From: Dryomyza anilis
Lineage: Eukaryota > Arthropoda > Insecta > Diptera > Dryomyzidae
Length of the DNA: 64,000 bases
NCBI GenBank assembly: GCA_951804985.1
Contig: OX638132.1
Span: 9,033,529 to 9,097,528, forward strand
Direction of reading: 5' to 3'
Both the position numbers and the translations under genes were made by a program. Every line of letters starts with the position of its first letter. Positions within the stretch are counted from its first letter, which is position 1. Shown one piece after another: positions 28,301 to 35,115 of this stretch. The notes beneath the pieces are model-generated. The model saw only the letters and a program-made list of their open reading frames with translations, was not told the origin of the DNA and did no database searches.

Positions 28301-29484
28301 ATGATAATATAGAGTAACGCATACTTAAGTAAATATGTAAATTTATAAATAAATTTGAACTGATAACGTTTCGAGTGTTATTATTTTTATAATACCCTCA
28401 TATTGCGGGGTGTAGCCAACATACCTTGAAGCCATCATACGTCCAACTGCCAAACTTAAGAACGCACGTTTGTTCGTCAAACGGAAAATATTCGACGTCT
28501 ATTTCGCAAGATGACTTGTATATAGCCGGCGGCTTCCACTCGACTAATCCCTCCGAGTAGATGGTGGCTTTAGTGGCGAGCGTCACCTCGAAGTTACCAT
28601 CGGCACTAATTGTGGTTGTTCGTTGGATTTATATTGTATAATGTGTATATTTTATATATATTGGAAAATTTAGTTGCTATTTTGAACACAATTTTTCACA
28701 AGTAACTTAATTGTAATGTATAAGCGCTATATAAATACTACATGGCCTGCAAAAGCTAAGCTAACGTTTCTCTGAGCCGCTTCACCTTGCAAGAGCTGTT
28801 TAAAGGCTTCTTAAGGGCTTCCTAAGATTGCGTTTAGTGTCGTACATATATGTGTGTGTATTTTAAAGCTGTTTTTATTTGAATATTTGGATATTTCTGA
28901 ATTTAAGTTAATTACGCATAACAAATGTGTGTAAAGATTACAATAAATAAACTTGTATGGCTTTTTTTTTAATAATCACACGGGGTTAATAAAACGTTTT
29001 AAATTATCGTAATATTTTCGTTTTTCGTACGATTTTATGTTGTACCAAATACTCACTTATTGTAAAGCACGATATCCGGACGCCAAATATGATCAGAGGG
29101 CACGTGTAGCATATGCACGCCACCATATTCCTTGGGTTCCCAACGCAGCTTGTAATCGTACCATGACTAAAACATACAAAAAATATAAAACTTTTTTCAA
29201 ATACGAAAGAATGATGATTGCGCATATACCTGCTCTACCCACAGGTTGGTGGTCATAATTTGATTTTTTAGATTCACATCAATCAATTGCGAAAGTTTCA
29301 GCTTTATGCACACCTTAAGCACATCCGTTGTATTAACCACCGGTCGCACGAGTTTGTTGTAATTGCTCAACAGATCATCGTAGAGTCGTTTCGCATCCGG
29401 ATTTCCGGCTACAGCACCGTGCACCATGAGTGCAGACAAAAGCCAGGCTCGGATTGTCTCACCCATTGTTGGTGATAATTTCAT
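7114..29484 (-). CDS. nAChRalpha4: Nicotinic acetylcholine receptor alpha subunit (alpha4-like), spliced gene span
   Basis: This encodes a subunit of a pentameric acetylcholine-gated cation channel of neuronal membranes. The coding exons, in gene order, are 29230-29484, 29057-29166, then either 28425-28605 (exon 4) or 24316-24496 (exon 4'), followed by 10914-11029, 10690-10858, 10490-10626, 9651-9794, 9431-9550, 7371-7617 and 7114-7311. Each has GT/AG edges and compatible phases. The sum is 1677 bases, or 558 residues.

Visible in the protein: a signal peptide (about 1-26, then [13 protein letters not shown]), the Cys-loop C155/C169 spaced by 13 residues, loop B W176, and vicinal C228-C229, which defines an alpha subunit. 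M1 is at about 247-270, M2-M3 at about 278-330, a long cytoplasmic loop follows, and M4 is at about 500-525.

The alpha4 assignment rests on the duplicated exon 4, known for fly alpha4, and on linkage to CkIIalpha. Alpha2 or alpha3 is less likely. Confidence 0.9.
7371..7617 (-). CDS. nAChRalpha4: nAChR exon for the distal cytoplasmic loop
   Basis: It begins with one base completing Ser411, then 82 codons (412-493). It starts [20 protein letters not shown] and ends in the amphipathic pre-M4 segment [19 protein letters not shown]. The acceptor is GATTTCAG and the donor is AAG/GTACGA. Its 5' edge is duplicated at 1-97. Confidence 0.92.
8255..8465. mobile_element. MITE fragments with TCAATGATGA words (intronic)
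   Basis: GTAGGAAATGTCCGAAATGATTCC at 8255 and ATCATTGATGCTCTTATCGTC near 8330 resemble the ends of the element at 4505-4985. A second start, GTGGGAAATGTCATCAATGA, lies at 8401. Both sit in the 1.8-kb receptor intron 7618-9430. Confidence 0.45.
8510..8915. mobile_element. Diverged MITE related to the one at 17968-18394 (intronic)
   Basis: Words shared with 17968-18394 include AAAAGTGGTGCTCACAGTT, CTGTGAATACG and CGTACAATGTCGTAC. Its ends are too diverged to place exactly. The remaining intron sequence at 8916-9430 is A/T-rich with many TTTATTCAAA words and no feature. Confidence 0.4.
9431..9550 (-). CDS. nAChRalpha4: nAChR exon for the middle of the cytoplasmic loop
   Basis: It completes Ser371, then encodes [20 protein letters not shown] and onward through EELSPS (372-410), with two bases of Ser411. 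A closer AG at 9534-9535 would also look like an acceptor but breaks the reading phase. The acceptor at 9551-9552 (AATTACAG) restores it and recovers the conserved KLLLKD. Confidence 0.88.
9651..9794 (-). CDS. nAChRalpha4: nAChR exon for the end of M3 and proximal loop
   Basis: It encodes [20 protein letters not shown], then the start of the intracellular loop ([20 protein letters not shown]), 47 complete codons with split codons at both ends. The acceptor is TTTCAAG and the donor is ACAAG/GTAACA. The RSPQTH turn after M3 is typical of insect alpha subunits. Confidence 0.9.
10055..10165. mobile_element. Fragment of an ACAACC/GGTTGT-word repeat (intronic)
   Basis: GAGGTTGTTGCAAATACTTTA and ACAACTGAATT-type words match 52210-52372. 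It lies in the receptor intron 9795-10489, which shows no other feature. Confidence 0.4.
10490..10626 (-). CDS. nAChRalpha4: nAChR exon for M2 and M3
   Basis: It encodes [20 protein letters not shown], the pore-lining M2, then [20 protein letters not shown] and the start of M3 (278-322). The M2 residues and the IIPPTSL linker are hallmark features of the family. The acceptor is CCTTAG and the donor is ATTAG/GTAAGT. Confidence 0.92.
10690..10858 (-). CDS. nAChRalpha4: nAChR exon for loop C and M1
   Basis: It encodes residues 222-277: [20 protein letters not shown], then M1 and LPSDSGEK. Adjacent C228-C229 form the loop C disulphide that contacts acetylcholine and marks an alpha subunit. P256 and C257 lie in M1 as usual for the family. 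Confidence 0.93.
10914..11029 (-). CDS. nAChRalpha4: nAChR exon for extracellular beta strands before loop C
   Basis: It encodes [20 protein letters not shown] through [12 protein letters not shown] (183-221). The acceptor CATACAG and donor TGTGAG/GTATGT give phases that join exactly to 4 or 4' upstream and to the loop C exon downstream. It is preceded in the gene by a 13.3-kb intron (11030-24315). Confidence 0.92.
11030..12387. other. Receptor intron sequence, no feature recognised
   Basis: This is A/T-rich intronic DNA at the 3' end of the 13.3-kb intron. I saw no exon candidates with family resemblance and no terminal repeats. Confidence 0.5.
12388..13918. mobile_element. hAT-like element ends with GGGCTGTGC repeats, carrying a nested element
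   Basis: The left side reads TTGGGCTGTGCTATTAAAC. The right side reads GATTAATCGCACAGCCCTAGC, with a second CACAGCCCTAG copy 30 bases inside. The CAGGGCTGTGC-type terminus is common in hAT elements. Flanking interior sequence is full of GATTAATCAGAA words. No transposase was seen. A separate element occupies 13011-13842. Confidence 0.45.
13011..13842. mobile_element. Nested element, family shared with 51248-51983
   Basis: It starts CACACCCAAAGAACGAATCA and ends ATTTTTTTGTGTG. The copy at 51248-51983 shares GAATCAGTTGGGGCAA, GCCAACCGATTT, TTTGTTTTACACGTGGCACG and GCAGTTGAATCAAATAAATA. Both copies carry an open frame reading LLKK, YLGMKK and [10 protein letters not shown] on the plus strand. 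The shared DNA is also open on the other strand, so coding status is unproven. This copy has an expanded AACAGTAACAAC array at 13361-13391. Confidence 0.6.
14098..14168. mobile_element. Solo end of the mariner family
   Basis: TGCTGGATTGATTAAAGAAT, ATATCGGTTGCTGTATTTAC and GTCGATTATTTTTTCTGTGT match the right end of the mariner copy at 53662-54982. The matching left end was not found nearby. Confidence 0.6.
14440..14765. mobile_element. Small inverted-repeat element ending in GTTTCTGTA/TACAGAAAC
   Basis: CCCGTTTCTGTATCACTTCG on the left opposes GAATCAGTTACAGAAACT on the right. Inside, TCGAAATGACGTCATTCTCG and ACGTGACGTCACTC are palindromic. No coding potential was seen. Confidence 0.45.
14873..15121. 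mobile_element. Small element with GATATCGTTT words, ending GGTTTGCTGGG
   Basis: It resembles 5941-6360 and 32590-32652: GGGGCTATAAACGATATCG, then ATATCGTTCGGTTTGCTGGG. It is intronic in the receptor gene. Confidence 0.4.
15122..16491. other. Receptor intron sequence with a possible hAT-like fragment
   Basis: Mostly A/T-rich. At 16037-16135 there is CAGGGATGTTGCGCAGC followed by four ATCCGC/GCGGAT words, a composition unlike its surroundings and possibly a transposon end. At 15805-15910 ACGCATATACGC-type words form a diverged inverted pair around TACTATGTATATGCGTATG. Confidence 0.35.
16492..16848. mobile_element. MITE with CAATCATG words
   Basis: The ends are inverted: TACACGCACAGAAAAAACATG and GTTTTTTTCTCTGCGTGTA. 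The interior repeats AATCATG, CAATCATTTAATGA and their complements. There is no protein. Its termini resemble the mariner tip TACACAGAAAAAA. Confidence 0.65.
17968..18394. mobile_element. MITE with TACACCGAGGAAAAA ends
   Basis: The left end is GTACACCGAGGAAAAATCTT and the right end is CACATTTTTCTCGGTGTA. A diverged relative lies at 8510-8915. It is intronic in the receptor gene and non-coding. The stretch 16849-17967 before it shows nothing recognisable. Confidence 0.65.
18502..19877. mobile_element. Element with ATCATATTGATGAA words and TACACAGAAAAAA ends
   Basis: The left end is TACACAGAAAAAATGTACATC and the right end is GATGAATTTTTTTCTGTGTA, directly inverted. The interior carries many CATCATATTRATGA and ATGATCGT-like words and includes a three-copy tandem array (18571-19362). 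A second copy of the family lies at 29811-31527. No transposase was seen. Confidence 0.7.
18571..19362. repeat. Three tandem copies of a 264-base unit
   Basis: The phrase AACCAATCATATTA recurs at 18571, 18835 and 19099, giving a period of exactly 264 twice. Copies 2 and 3 look identical over the stretch compared. Copy 1 differs at a few bases (for example AATGACAAACGACATC versus AATGACAAACAACATC). This points to recent amplification or an assembly collapse boundary. Confidence 0.9.
20490..21500. other. Receptor intron, possible decayed transposon fragments
   Basis: GACACATGGACAGACAAACGG followed by ACATCGTACATATACTTTTC (20777-20820) and ATATGCCTCCTTCTGGGTAT are GC-richer than their surroundings. 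They resemble phrases seen in fly transposon tails, as a general impression only. CCTAGTAGATATTTACCCTA at 21405 and GATCAACTCCCGACCATGAC at 21460 also stand out. No open frame was found. Confidence 0.25.
21531..21660. mobile_element. Short MITE with AACGAAACGAAAAGTG ends
   Basis: AACGAAACGAAAAGTGATTC at the left pairs with GACTCACTTTTCGTTTCGTT at the right, about 128 bases in all, capable of forming a hairpin. It is intronic and non-coding. Confidence 0.6.
21787..22784 (+). mobile_element. 1-kb inverted-repeat element, copy A (opposite orientation to copy B)
   Basis: The ends ATATCGTCACTGTCATGCCA and CTGGCAGGATAGTGACGATAT are inverted. The interior has internal inverted words such as CACCTATCTATTGGCATCAT and ATGATGCCAATCGATAGGTG. 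Its left half matches the right half of 26107-27120 in reverse complement, including GACTATATCCTGATCAAAAC. It lies downstream of receptor exon 4' in gene orientation. Confidence 0.75.
23385..23615. mobile_element. Possible small inverted-repeat element
   Basis: CCCCAGACAACATTTTTGGC on the left and AAAAATGTCAGACATTTTGA on the right are partly inverted, and CTGCGG-poor intron surrounds them. Boundaries and family are uncertain. The rest of 22785-24315 shows nothing recognisable. Confidence 0.25.
24316..24496 (-). CDS. nAChRalpha4: nAChR alternative exon 4' (mutually exclusive with exon 4)
   Basis: It is 181 bases long, exactly the length and phase of exon 4 at 28425-28605. One base completes Asn122, then come 60 codons. 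It encodes [20 protein letters not shown], then the Cys-loop with both cysteines, and ends [10 protein letters not shown]. It agrees with exon 4 at 46 of 60 residues. Changes include E to S just after the first Cys and E to V inside the loop. Including both exons would frameshift, since 181 is not a multiple of three, so only one can be used. Swapping them changes part of the extracellular ligand-binding domain and the Cys-loop. Confidence 0.9.
25650..25892 (-). mobile_element. tRNA-derived SINE
   Basis: On the minus strand the head reads GTCGGTGGCTCGGCTGGTTA (A-box-like), then GGTTCGATCC (B box, 25825-25834), as in RNA polymerase III promoters of tRNA-derived SINEs. The body at 25670-25790 includes AACATTGCCTATGAAAAGAT-like sequence shared with 37600-37810 and 49240-49440. 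It lies in the intron between exons 4 and 4'. Confidence 0.7.
26107..27120 (-). mobile_element. 1-kb inverted-repeat element, copy B (opposite orientation to copy A)
   Basis: The ends ATATCGTCACTATCATGCCA and TTTGGCATGACAGTGACCAT match copy A. The right 250 bases are the reverse complement of the left 250 of copy A, e.g. TTTTGATCAGGATATAGCCT. It lies between exons 4 and 4', so the two copies bracket exon 4' in inverted orientation. The open frame at 27057-27497 overlaps its end and has no family resemblance. Confidence 0.75.
27121..28424. other. Receptor intron between copy B and exon 4, no feature
   Basis: This is A/T-rich with long A and T runs near 27740-27830. GTTTCCCACGCGTGGGAAG at 27220-27238 is a perfect short palindrome core (TTCCCACGCGTGGGAA). 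No exon candidate was seen. Confidence 0.4.
28425..28605 (-). CDS. nAChRalpha4: nAChR exon 4 (constitutive-type version)
   Basis: It completes Asn122, then encodes residues 123-182. It starts [20 protein letters not shown] and contains the Cys-loop C155 to C169 with FPFDEQ and loop [10 protein letters not shown]. This version matches the consensus of other insect alpha subunits better than exon 4'. The acceptor is CACAATTAG and the donor is AAG/GTATGT. Confidence 0.92.
28606..29056. other. Receptor intron upstream of exon 4
   Basis: A 451-base intron. CTTGCAAGAGCTGTTTAAAG near 28790 is GC-richer but has no recognisable role. Confidence 0.5.
29057..29166 (-). CDS. nAChRalpha4: nAChR exon for loop A region
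   Basis: It encodes [20 protein letters not shown], then [16 protein letters not shown] (86-121), with two bases of Asn122. WRPDIVLYN is the conserved loop A segment. The acceptor is GTTTTAG and the donor is AATAA/GTGAGT. Confidence 0.92.
29230..29484 (-). CDS. nAChRalpha4: nAChR first coding exon (signal peptide and N-terminus)
   Basis: Start chosen at ATG 29484 because the following residues form a signal peptide (hydrophobic [15 protein letters not shown]) ending just before [20 protein letters not shown], the usual mature N-terminus. A second in-frame ATG six codons later (MGETIRAW) is an alternative start. The frame stays open upstream to 29685 but that part has no signal-peptide character and is probably 5' UTR. 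It ends [12 protein letters not shown] with donor CAG/GTATAT. Confidence 0.9.
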
Positions 29485-30510
29485 CGTGAAACGTCCTCTT
29501 GTACAGATCAAATAATGGTGCTTACAACAATCTGTACGACTCGTGGTATTTGGGATGATTTGCTCATATGTGTTTGTGTTTTTATGTAGCGCTTCTTCGG
29601 TTAGTACTGACTTTAGCCGGTATTTATAAATTTTCCATGATTTCTTATTGTGTATAAGAAATGCTAAAAAATACAACAAATCCACAAAATATTAATGGAG
29701 TTGGTTTCTAATTGTCGTATTATGTGGAAATAGATGTATTTTTTTGATAAGAATTGAGCAACACATTTTTTATGTTTGACATGAAATATTAAAACTTCCC
29801 AGTATGACATTCACAGAATAAAAAATGTACATCATATTGATGAATTCCGTTCTTCAAACCATGATTCATTGTATTGAAGAACCATTCATAATAATAATGA
29901 CTAACCATATCAATGTTATGAATGCGATCATAAATATGATGAACGCTTGGTTACTGTCTTCAGTATGATGAATTGTATGTGAAGAATACGTTTTATCATA
30001 TTAATGAACAAAAACATAAAATACAACATATCGTCGTTGTACACGCAACAAAATTTACGAAAAATTTCACCAACTACCTATATTCATCATATTGATGAAT
30101 TCATTCACTGAATAAAAATCGTATTTTTTAAATGTTTTTCATTTTCAATATATTTTTTAGGATCACATTTCAAACATAAATTTGTCTCCATTTACACGTT
30201 TATGTATTTATAATTTTTAAAGGATTTTAATTATTTAATTGCTAATTATTCGAAGCCTCATTACATCATATTAATGAAAAAGTGAACATCATATTGATGA
30301 ATTTTGGTCATAAAACTATATTAATTTAAATATCATAAATCTTATAAGAATTATAAATACATAATGTGTAAATGGAGACCAATTTTTGTTGAAATTTGAT
30401 GATATAAAAAATATTAAAAATTAAAAACACTGAAAAAATACGAGTTTAGTTCAATGAATGTAATCATAAATATGATGAATACTGGTTGTTTGTAAATTAT
30501 TTTTTTGTGT

Positions 30511-30727
30511 GTAGAACGAAAAGTCACCCAATATATTTTTATGATAAACTTAAATTTCGAGTTTGTTGATTAATATTATAAAAAGTAATTGATGCATTTT
30601 ATAGTTGAAATAACAATTGATAGATTTACATTTTTTTATCATGATAAATATATAAAGTTTTTTGTAAATGAATATTTAGCATTTTGCAAATGTATTTGGT
30701 GACTTTTCGTTCTACAACGACTATATA
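30511..30727. mobile_element. MITE with GTAGAACGAAAAGTCACC ends, copy 1
   Basis: The left end GTAGAACGAAAAGTCACCCA is inverted at the right as TTTGGTGACTTTTCGTTCTAC. A second copy is at 42421-42680, sharing GTTGATTAATATTATAAAAA-type interior. It is non-coding. Confidence 0.7.
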
Positions 30728-31200
30728 TGTACTTCATATGAAAGAATGCGATTCATCAAACTAACTTTTAATCAAAATATATATTTTTGTTTTTTTAAAC
30801 TTTTTTTTTGGAAAAAAAAAAATTTTAGTATAAAACTTATATAAAAAAAAATTTCTGTCATATTTGAAAAAAAAAATGTTTCTCAGACAATTATTTTTGT
30901 CTCGAATTTTTAATTTTTTTTTAATTCATTTTTCCCAACAACATTTTTATGTACTTTTTTCGAATTATTTTCTAAATTTTTTTTTGGAAAATTTCTAAAA
31001 ATAATTCATCAATTAATTTATTTTGAAAAATAAATTTAGTTCAACAACTTACTGTTTTGAAAAATAAATTTAGTTCAACAACATTCATCATATTAAATAT
31101 TATATTCATAAATGTTATGAACAATTTAATTATTCATAGATTATATTCATCAATATGACGATTCAAATTCATTGTATTGAATATTTCGTTCTTTACTATA

Positions 31201-31377
31201 CAGTCCAGAGGTAGCGCGCTGGACTTGCATTCTGAAGGTGTCGGGTTCGAATTCCGGCTTGGTTATGGGCGCTCGTGGTGATATTAACCACAAAATTTTG
31301 GGAATAGATTTCACAGTACAATGGATATAGTCTGTCTGAGTGCTGTGGATCTTAGTAGTTATTCCAAAAAAAAAAAA
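31201..31377 (+). mobile_element. tRNA-derived SINE with A-rich tail, nested
   Basis: GAGGTAGCGCGCTGGACTTG (A-box-like) is followed by GGTTCGAATTCC (B box, 31244-31255), and the unit ends in a run of 12-13 A. The flanking host sequence, CGTTCTTTACTA before and TGATGTTCGA after, rejoins to the uninterrupted version CGTTCTTCACAATGATGTTCGA seen at 19707-19729. This confirms insertion into the older element. Confidence 0.8.
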
Positions 31378-31499
31378 ATGATGTTCGATGGTATGAATAA
31401 GTTCATATATGTAATGAATGCGTTTATGAATATACCACAGGTGGTATCAATATGATGAATCTGGTAGTTAGTAGAAAATTCATAATATTTATGAATATG

Positions 31500-32334
31500 T
31501 TCATCATATCGATGTATTTTTTTCTGTGTTCGTTTCGATATCGTTACGAGATTAATGCGAGTAAATGGAGAAATCACCTGATATAAAACTCATTCTCGTA
31601 GTGATATAGAGCGTCAAATAGACCTACATGATAGGTAGATTTAAATGGATTTCATGGATACGAGAAATTTTTAAATCGGAACGATATCGTAGAAAAAAAT
31701 AATCAAAGTTTGAAATTGCTTCGAATAAATATTTAAAGGCGGGAAAATTTTTAGATATTAGAATAGATAAAGCAAAATACTAATTTTCAACATTTCTATA
31801 TTTTAAAAATTTTATGAATTAACTGAATAAGGCGGATTTGAAACTAATAAGATTTCCTGTCTGAAAAATAAATGTGCAAGAATGGTGTGCTTTTGGATAC
31901 CGAGAAATAAATACCCAAATAAGTTCATCATATCGATGTATTTTTTCTGTGTTCGTTTCGATATCGTTACGAGATTAATGCGAGTAAATGGATAAATCAC
32001 AAGATATAAGACTCATTCTCGTAGTGATATAGAGCGTCAAATAGATCTACATGATAGGTAGATTTAAATGGATTTCACGGATACGAGAAATTTTTAAATC
32101 GGAACGATATCGTAGAAAAAAATAATCAAAGTTTGAAATTGCTTCGAATAAATATTTAAAGGCGGGAAAAGTTTTAGATATTAGAATAGATAAAGCAAAA
32201 TACAAATTTTCAACATTTCTATATTTTAAAAATTTTATGAACTAACTGAAAAATAAATGTGCAAGAATGGTCTGAAAAATAAATGTGCAAGAATGGTGTG
32301 CTTTTGGATACCGAGAAATAAATACCCAAATAAG
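31500..32334. repeat. Tandem duplication of a 424-base unit
   Basis: TTCATCATATCGATGTATTT starts at 31500 and again at 31924, a period of 424. The unit runs to ATACCCAAATAAG in both copies. Shared landmarks are GATATAGAGCGTCAAATAGA and AAGGCGGGAAAA. Copy 2 is shorter but has its own 26-base repeat, where CTGAAAAATAAATGTGCAAG occurs twice in a row. Open frames across the copies are incidental. Confidence 0.85.
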
Positions 32335-32660
32335 GACATTTATTAAGTCCAAAATTAGCGCCTTTTCGAGTTACATCTTGGAAACGATATTAGGTATTTT
32401 TAAAATTGATATGAATACTTGGTATAGGGACATTTATATATATTTTGGATCTAATAAATTTGAGTGTGAATTTACATGTTATGTCTACCAAGCAAAAGTG
32501 TGTCTTAAACACTTGAAACAGGACATAAAACGACGTAAAATATCGAAATCCATATATTTATATAACATTCATTTCATATCGAAAACGAAAATTTTGATCT
32601 ATAAACGATAACGTTTAGATATTGTTAAAATATCGTTTGGTTTGCTGGGTAGTATCAACT
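32335..32660. other. Intergenic, ending in a GATAACG/GATATCG repeat fragment
   Basis: An open frame at 32285-32611 encodes no recognisable protein and crosses repeat DNA, so it is not called. ATAAACGATAACGTTTAGAT, then TATCGTTTGGTTTGCTGGG (32597-32650), matches the family at 5941 and 14873. Confidence 0.35.
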
Positions 32661-32663
32661 GTA

Positions 32664-32912
32664 CACACAGAATAGAGATATGTTGCGCCAATCAACTCTT
32701 TACCCAACCAACTTTTTCGGTTCTCTCAACCGCTTAGTCGGTTGTTATTGTCAAAATGAAAAGACTAATATTTCAAGTATATAGTCTAAAATGTCAGTTT
32801 CGCCAGCAAATTTGTAAACCATTCCATTTATCCGAATGAAGTTAGTTGGTATAACTAACTTTTTCTTTGTTCCAACCTCATGGCAAAAGAAGATTTTTCA
32901 GTGTGTAGTTTT
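32664..32912. mobile_element. MITE with ACCAACT/GGTTG words, copy 1
   Basis: ACACACAGAATAGAGATATG at the left and AAGATTTTTCAGTGTGTAG at the right form loose inverted ends. The interior matches 36280-36545: GCGCCAAYCAAC, TTCGGTTSTCTYAACCGCT and TTCAACCTCATG. It is non-coding. Confidence 0.6.
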
Positions 32913-34965
32913 CATCGTAAAAAAACTCTGTTATGATTTTACACATTTTTTTGTGCAAATGTTTTTTAGTTCATAGTTTTTTTTTTAATTATGGAAATTT
33001 GTTTGTTTTTTTTGTTTTTAGTTCGCGGAGGGGGGGGGGTGTGTACAAACTTTTATCAGCATCATGCATTTTTGTTGACATTCTGAGAAGATACGTAAAC
33101 AACGTTTTACGTTAATGTCATGATTTGAGAATTCGCAGGCGCTGGAAGCTTTTAACTGAATTGCATTGAAGCACTGGAAACCTAACGGTAAAGTGTATTT
33201 AAAGCGCTGGAAGTTATAAAGTCGAAGTTGTCGAGAAAGACTGGAATCACTGAAGAAAGTTCAAATGTTGGAAGCTTTGAAGTGAATGAAAATAAAACAT
33301 ATTCAGAAATGAAATTACATTTATATAGTGTTAACTTCATTTTTATTATTTTATTTTTTTTTTTTTTTATATATATATTATTTAGTAAATCTTTAAGTTT
33401 ATTTATATACAATTAGATATTTTTAAAAACTGTTTTTATTCAAAATCTCTAAATATTTTCACGAACTTTTATCACCAAAGTAATTTTTCTATTTAAGTAT
33501 AACATTTTAATTCGTGACAATAAATTTGTCGTAATTTTATTTCAGATTGAACAAATTATGATATCAGTTATTCTTTTTTTTGGCAATTTGATTTTATTGA
33601 TAAACGTGTCAATTACTTTCGAGGCATGCAGAAGAAGCTGCGTCTCTCCGCCAGCACTTCGACTCCGTGCAAAGAAAACACGCGCACTTTGAAGGCGATG
33701 ATGGCTTACAACACTTACCACGTCTGTTTCATTATATCTACCAATATATATAATTTTTTTTGTCAGTCGTGTTAAGATAGATGCATGTATAGATAAATGC
33801 CATGCCTTTGGTATGTGAAAAATGTCATGTTCAAGTTACAAAATTGAAAATCCACTTAATTTTCACAATGGTTACTTTTCTGAATTTTCAAAAAATCCAT
33901 TCGTCCTTAAATATAATTCATACTTTATTTTTTTATGCAACGTCACAATTTCACACAACATTTCTCAAGTTTTATTAAAAACAAAATTAAATAATGGTTA
34001 AAATTTAAGTTATATCACTTTCATCCCAATTGTCTCAATTTGTTATTGAAAAGTTATTGGGCGTGTATTCACTTTAGTGTGCAACGCTTTTCGTGACCTA
34101 TTACATCAGGCATTTTGACGGAACGCCCATGAGGCTCAAATTTTTTCGCCTTCAACGCCTAAAAGTCGACTGCATTTTGTACAACTGCACACTTACTTTA
34201 TGGCGCAACTAAAAACTGCATTTTAATTCAGACATTTATCGTTACATTGGCATTTTATTTTATTCACTTTTCAATTATATATCAAAAATATCTTTTTATA
34301 CTGTGTATATATGCACACAGTAGTTATCATTGAAAATGTTGGCACACTGTGACCTGCGCGTTCGTTGCCGTTAAGGACGAAGATTATGTTGCGACTGAAT
34401 GCAGAAAAGCTGTATCAGTGGATGCTGATGCTACATGCATCGTATATCATATTTCTCGCATCTTCATGGAAGCGTGTTCGAATTCGAACATTAATTTTTC
34501 AATTGTCATGGAAAAATTACTGTTTTTATTATAACTGAAATTTCAAAATTTTATTCAAAATGATACAGCAATACCACTTATCTACAATTGCAAATAATGC
34601 ATTTCTACACACAAAACACTATATCGTTTCTGATAAACACTACCCATTAAGCAATTAGGAGCGCTCGGAATCGTAAAAGAGACCAATTGTTGATTGTTTT
34701 ATGAGCCCTCAGAAAAAAGACTCATAAAAGTATCTCATTTAAGACAGTTTTCGGAGCTCTCAAAAATATATATTTATAAAGTGTTTCTCCCAAATAATTG
34801 ATGGAAACCCAAAAAATTGTAGTGTTTGCCACAAACACTTTTTGCCTTTACAAAAATTTTGAGATACCGTTGTTCACAAAACTATTTTTTTGCTTTAAAA
34901 ATATCAAAGTTGGTAAAAGATGTTTAAGAAGAATTTAAATATACATCGAATTATACAAGGGTAAG
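32913..34965. other. Intergenic, no gene called; possible distal 5' UTR of the receptor
   Basis: It holds a ten-base G run at 33029-33038 and imperfect GCTGGAAG words at 33140-33280. Two GC-richer islands lie at 33615-33725 and 34340-34460. On the minus strand ACAGACGTG/GTAAGTGTTG near 33720 looks like a splice donor and could end a non-coding first exon of the receptor, but no supporting acceptor logic is available. This is a guess. Confidence 0.25.
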
Positions 34966-35115
34966 ATCAGGAAGCCTGATCAGGCAACCTGATCAGGATA
35001 GCAACTTCGAATAGCGTCACGTTTTGAATGAGGCACTGATCAGAACTCCTGATCATTGCCGGACTTGAAATCAGGCTGCCTGATAAGACAATGATCGCAT
35101 CCTGAACTAAATTTC
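34966..35115. repeat. CTGATCAG palindrome cluster
   Basis: AGGAAGCCTGATCAGGCAAC, CCTGATCAGGAT, CACTGATCAGAACTCCTGAT and AGGCTGCCTGAT occur within 110 bases. It is probably a small fold-back element. It is not an obvious binding site for any factor I can name. Confidence 0.5.

Larger units (their letters stand above)
29811..31527. mobile_element. Second copy of the ATCATATTGATGAA element, with nested insertions
   Basis: The left end TCACAGAATAAAAAATGTAC, followed by ATCATATTGATGAATTCCGT, matches the element at 18502. The right end is GATGTATTTTTTTCTGTGTT. It is interrupted by a MITE at 30511-30727 and a SINE at 31201-31377. It lies upstream of the receptor start codon, so could sit in or near its promoter or 5' UTR. 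Confidence 0.6.

Noticed and set aside
32285..32611. 108-codon open frame
   Set aside because: It starts in a tandem-duplicated repeat and ends in a transposon fragment; no protein similarity.
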